From: Sphingomonas kyeonggiensis
GTDB lineage: Bacteria; Pseudomonadota; Alphaproteobacteria; Sphingomonadales; Sphingomonadaceae
Assembly (NCBI RefSeq): GCF_014204495.1
Contig: NZ_JACHLN010000003.1
Location: 620,001 to 684,000 of the forward strand
Reading direction: 5' to 3'
DNA: 64,000 bases
Shown: positions 61,602 to 64,000 of the stretch, in pieces
Layout of the letters: the number at the start of each line of letters is the position of its first letter
How positions within the stretch are numbered: position 1 is the stretch's first letter
Position numbers and translations under genes: made by a program
The notes under the pieces: model-generated
Seen by the model: the letters and a program-made list of their open reading frames with translations, nothing else
Database searches by the model: none
Told to the model about the DNA's origin: nothing

Positions 61602-63590
61602 ATGCCCGTCCGCACTCGCCGGCTCGGCTATGCCGCAGCCGCCTTCCTGACGCTCGCCTGCGCCATGCCGGCCCTCGCCGATCCGCTCGCGGCGATGCTC
61701 GCCGCCGAACGGGCGCGTCCGGTCGCACCCCGGTTCCCCCGGGATGCCTTTGTCTCCGAGCCCCTGATCACTTCAGTCACGCTCGCCCCCGATGGTTCGG
61801 GCGTGGCATTCCTGCGCATCACCGGTGGCCAGTACAGCCTTTGGCTCCAGCCCAGCGCGGCGGGCGCCCCTGCGCGCCGTCTCCTCCAGCGCACCGATGC
61901 GCGCGAGATCGCCTGGAGCCGGGATTCACGCTGGCTGGTGATGATTGCGCCCGACAAGGTCCAGATGCTCTCCCCCGCCGGCGACCCGGGCTCGGGTATC
62001 GCCGCGACCCTGGGCGGCGCAACGGAATTGCGGCTGCTGGGCCTGAATCCCTGGCATCCCGGTGTCTTGCTGGTCGATCGCGCAGGCGCGCGATGGCGGC
62101 TATGGCATGCCGGCCCAGGCGGGGCGCGGCGGCTGCTCGCGCATAGCGCGCGCGAGATCGTCGATGCCGCGATCGGACGCGATGGGCGAGCTGCATTCGT
62201 CAAGTTGGTAGACGGAGAACGGCACCTCATCGTCGCACGTTCGCCAAAGGGCGGCTTCCATGGCATCACCGCCTGTGTCGCGATGGAGCGTTGTGACCTG
62301 CTCGGCGTCACGCCGGACAACGCAAGCGTCTACGTGTCGGGCGACTTGCTCGGCGAGCGCCGCGCGCTCCTGCGGCTGGATGCCGACGGGAAACGAACCC
62401 TCATCCATGCCGATCCGGCCAGCGAGGTCGATATCGACGGGATCGTGCTCGACCGCATGCGCGGCGTTCCGCAGATCGCCAGCTATCGCGGTACGCGGCC
62501 GGCGCGGTACGGGCTGCTGCCTGGAACCGCCGCGATCCTCGCCCGGCTGTCGCTTGCGCCGGACGCAATGGTCGAGACCTCCAGCGCCACTTGGCTGGTC
62601 CGCGAGCGCGATGCGCGTCTGCAGGGCAATCGCTGGTACCTGCTCGATCCGGCGAGCGGCGCCATGCGCCTGTTGCTCGACGACCGGGTGAAACGGCTTC
62701 CGCCGGATGCCCTTGCCCGGGTGACCGCCTTCACCTGGCCGGCCTCGGACGGCATGACAATTCATGGGCTGTTGAGCGTGCCATCAGGCCTGGATCCGGC
62801 GCACGTGCCCCTGGTCACGATCGTCCATGGTGGCCCCTGGTCGCATGACGACACTGACTACAGCGCCCTCACCCAGCTGCTGGTCAATCGCGGCTATGCC
62901 GTGTTCCGTCCGCAGTTCCGCGGATCGACCGGTTATGGCCGCGCCTATATGTTCGCGGCGCAAGGCGATTATGGCGATGGCCGTGTCCAGCGCGACATTG
63001 AGGAGGGAACGCGCTACCTGCTCGCGCGCGGCGTTGGCGACCGCACGCGCACCGCGATCATGGGCGCCTCGTTCGGTGGCTATTCGACGCTCCAGGCGTT
63101 GTCGAACGGATCGCGGCTGTACCGCGCCGGCATCGCGATCGTTCCGCCGCCCGATTTCGGCTGGACCTCGCGCTGGGCCGCGATCCATGGCAATCTGGGC
63201 AGAACCCAGGGCATGGCGCTCGACCGCAGCTTGCGCCTGCTCGCGCTGAACCCCGACGACCGGGCAATCGCTGAGCGACTCCATCGGCAATCGCCGCTTG
63301 CACGCGTTGCAGCGATGCGGACCCCCCTGCTGCTGATCGCCTCGGGCCGGGACGAGCGCGTGCCGATCCGCAGCGTCATCGACTATGCCGCGCACCTGAA
63401 GCTGCTTGGCGCGCCTGCCGGGATCATTATCGCCCGCAACCAGCCACATGCGCCTTCGGATCCTATGGCGATGCGCGCCTACCTATTCCTCGCCGAGTCC
63501 ATGTTCCAACGGCATCTGGGTGGCATCGCCCCCGCGGCACCCTCGAACGACTTGCGCGCTTGGATGGTGAAGAGCCTGGTTGAGCGATGA
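61602..63590 (+). CDS. S9 family prolyl oligopeptidase-like peptidase, exported
   Basis: A 662-residue serine peptidase with a signal peptide (to about residue 26). An N-terminal beta-propeller includes ITSVTLAPDGSGVAFLRI and REIAWSRDSRWLVMI. The alpha/beta-hydrolase domain has HGGPWSHDD, FRPQFRGSTGYGR, the nucleophile Ser in GASFGGYS, Asp in SGRDERVP and His in NQPHAP. It cleaves short peptides, often next to Pro or aliphatic residues, in the periplasm. AGGAG precedes the ATG, 13 bases after the permease stop, so it belongs to the YtrA-ABC operon, where it may process or destroy a peptide that the transporter also handles. Confidence 0.88.
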   Translation: MPVRTRRLGYAAAAFLTLACAMPALADPLAAMLAAERARPVAPRFPRDAFVSEPLITSVTLAPDGSGVAFLRITGGQYSLWLQPSAAGAPARRLLQRTDAREIAWSRDSRWLVMIAPDKVQMLSPAGDPGSGIAATLGGATELRLLGLNPWHPGVLLVDRAGARWRLWHAGPGGARRLLAHSAREIVDAAIGRDGRAAFVKLVDGERHLIVARSPKGGFHGITACVAMERCDLLGVTPDNASVYVSGDLLGERRALLRLDADGKRTLIHADPASEVDIDGIVLDRMRGVPQIASYRGTRPARYGLLPGTAAILARLSLAPDAMVETSSATWLVRERDARLQGNRWYLLDPASGAMRLLLDDRVKRLPPDALARVTAFTWPASDGMTIHGLLSVPSGLDPAHVPLVTIVHGGPWSHDDTDYSALTQLLVNRGYAVFRPQFRGSTGYGRAYMFAAQGDYGDGRVQRDIEEGTRYLLARGVGDRTRTAIMGASFGGYSTLQALSNGSRLYRAGIAIVPPPDFGWTSRWAAIHGNLGRTQGMALDRSLRLLALNPDDRAIAERLHRQSPLARVAAMRTPLLLIASGRDERVPIRSVIDYAAHLKLLGAPAGIIIARNQPHAPSDPMAMRAYLFLAESMFQRHLGGIAPAAPSNDLRAWMVKSLVER

Positions 63591-63675
63591 AACAAGAAGG
63601 AGAAGGCAAGCGAATCCGGTCCAACGGACCGCAGTCCTCAATCCCGAAATCTGCATTCGTTTCATAGTCTTGAGA

Positions 63676-63694
63676 CCGAATCACGAGGATTCGG
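63676..63694 (-). terminator. hairpin just downstream of tRNA-Gln
   Basis: CCGAATC (63676-63682) pairs perfectly with GATTCGG (63688-63694) two bases past the tRNA 3' end on the minus strand. A weak T-containing stretch follows. A second repeat CGGTCC-AAC-GGACCG (63617-63631) lies nearer the peptidase stop. Likely terminators for the two converging units. Confidence 0.5.
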
Positions 63695-63695
63695 A

Positions 63696-63770
63696 TGGCT
63701 GGGGCGGCAGGATTCGAACCTGCGAATGACGGTACCAAAAACCGTTGCCTTACCACTTGGCGACGCCCCA
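63696..63770 (-). tRNA. tRNA-Gln (anticodon UUG), CCA encoded
   Basis: The minus strand folds as a cloverleaf. The 7-base acceptor TGGGGCG pairs with CGCCCCA, followed by discriminator G and an encoded CCA. The anticodon stem is ACGGT/ACCGT around the loop TTTTGGT, giving anticodon TTG. The T-arm contains GGTTCGAATCC. It reads CAA (and CAG by wobble). Confidence 0.95.
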
Positions 63771-63793
63771 GCAGAGCGGCGGCTTATAGGGCC

Positions 63794-64000
63794 TTAGCCC
63801 AGCCGTTCAACCCAGCCATGCGTGTCCGGCACGGTGCCGCGCTGGATGCCGCCGAGCTCGGCGCGGAGCTTCTCCGTGACGATGCCCGGGCCGCCATTGC
63901 CGATCATGAATTCATAGCCGTTGCCGCGCACCTGGCCGATCGGGGTGAGCACTGCCGCGGTACCGCAGGCGAAGGCCTCGCGCAGCTTGCCGCTCTGGGC
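63794..64000 (-). CDS. ilvE: branched-chain amino acid aminotransferase, C-terminal part (cut by window edge)
   Basis: The minus strand reads 68 codons in from the right edge to a TAA at 63794-63796. The peptide contains LREAFACGTAAVLTPIG, NGGPGIVTEKLR and RGTVPDTHGWVERLG, the C-terminal end of the class IV branched-chain aminotransferase (IlvE), which makes Leu, Ile and Val from their keto acids using PLP. The Cys-Gly-Thr-Ala-Ala stretch contacts the PLP phosphate in this family. The start and PLP lysine lie outside the window. Confidence 0.9.
   Translation of the reverse strand, partial: AQSGKLREAFACGTAAVLTPIGQVRGNGYEFMIGNGGPGIVTEKLRAELGGIQRGTVPDTHGWVERLG

Noticed and set aside
1..64000. 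CRISPR arrays, insertion sequences, integrases or attachment sites
   Set aside because: I looked for regularly spaced repeats, transposase motifs and tRNA-adjacent duplications. The single tRNA has no visible duplicated end in the window and no mobility gene nearby.

Overview
The window is GC-rich DNA with the gene content of a Sphingomonas-like alphaproteobacterium. It carries six TonB-dependent receptors (one cut by the left edge), Tat- and Sec-exported hydrolases, an OprB-type porin beside a membrane PQQ dehydrogenase, and long runs of genes whose stop and start codons overlap (ATGA, GTGA, TTGA). No insertion sequence, integrase, CRISPR array or rRNA is visible. The taxonomic reading is inference from gene families and layout.

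Region 1 (1-8614) is an L-fucose catabolic locus: an outer-membrane receptor (edge-truncated), GntR/UTRA and IclR regulators, L-fuconate dehydratase, an L-fucose:H+ symporter, a mutarotase, an aldo/keto reductase, an SDR and a fumarylacetoacetase-family hydrolase. Together they give the non-phosphorylating route from L-fucose to pyruvate plus lactate. No L-fuconolactonase gene is in the window. Region 2 (8620-20245) is a sulfur-scavenging locus: an arylsulfatase, a cysteine-synthase-type enzyme with a Tat-exported DOPA-dioxygenase-family protein, and an operon of receptor, FMN monooxygenase, TauD/AtsK dioxygenase and an SsuABC-type transporter. Three of its transcription units carry related inverted repeats just upstream of their start codons.

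Region 3 (20327-32841) holds a type II NADH dehydrogenase with a divergent TetR gene, an OprB porin and quinoprotein glucose dehydrogenase, then a tandem-TetR regulator, an MFS transporter, a TonB receptor and a secreted phospholipase-C-like protein. Region 4 (32988-48972, minus strand) is a compact utilisation locus under a second tandem-TetR regulator: receptor, GH78 alpha-L-rhamnosidase, carboxylesterase, acetylesterase-like hydrolase, tannase/feruloyl esterase, acyl-CoA ligase, a small exported protein and a GH3 beta-glucosidase. The seven genes after the receptor overlap end to end. The combination suggests uptake and dismantling of acylated phenolic or flavonoid glycosides.

Region 5 (49233-63590) begins with an iron locus (DUF3325, PepSY, DUF3649, siderophore receptor with a Fur-like site). 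Behind an AT-rich leader comes the most unusual part of the window: four overlapping genes for a putative haem-oxygenase-fold protein, an ATP-grasp-like ligase, a GT2 glycosyltransferase and a PaaK-like adenylating enzyme. This looks like an undescribed small biosynthetic cluster. It is followed by a YtrA-type regulator, an ABC ATPase, a membrane protein with a very large non-membrane insert, and an S9 peptidase, which together resemble an export, sensing or resistance module. The window ends with tRNA-Gln(UUG) and the 3' end of a branched-chain aminotransferase gene.
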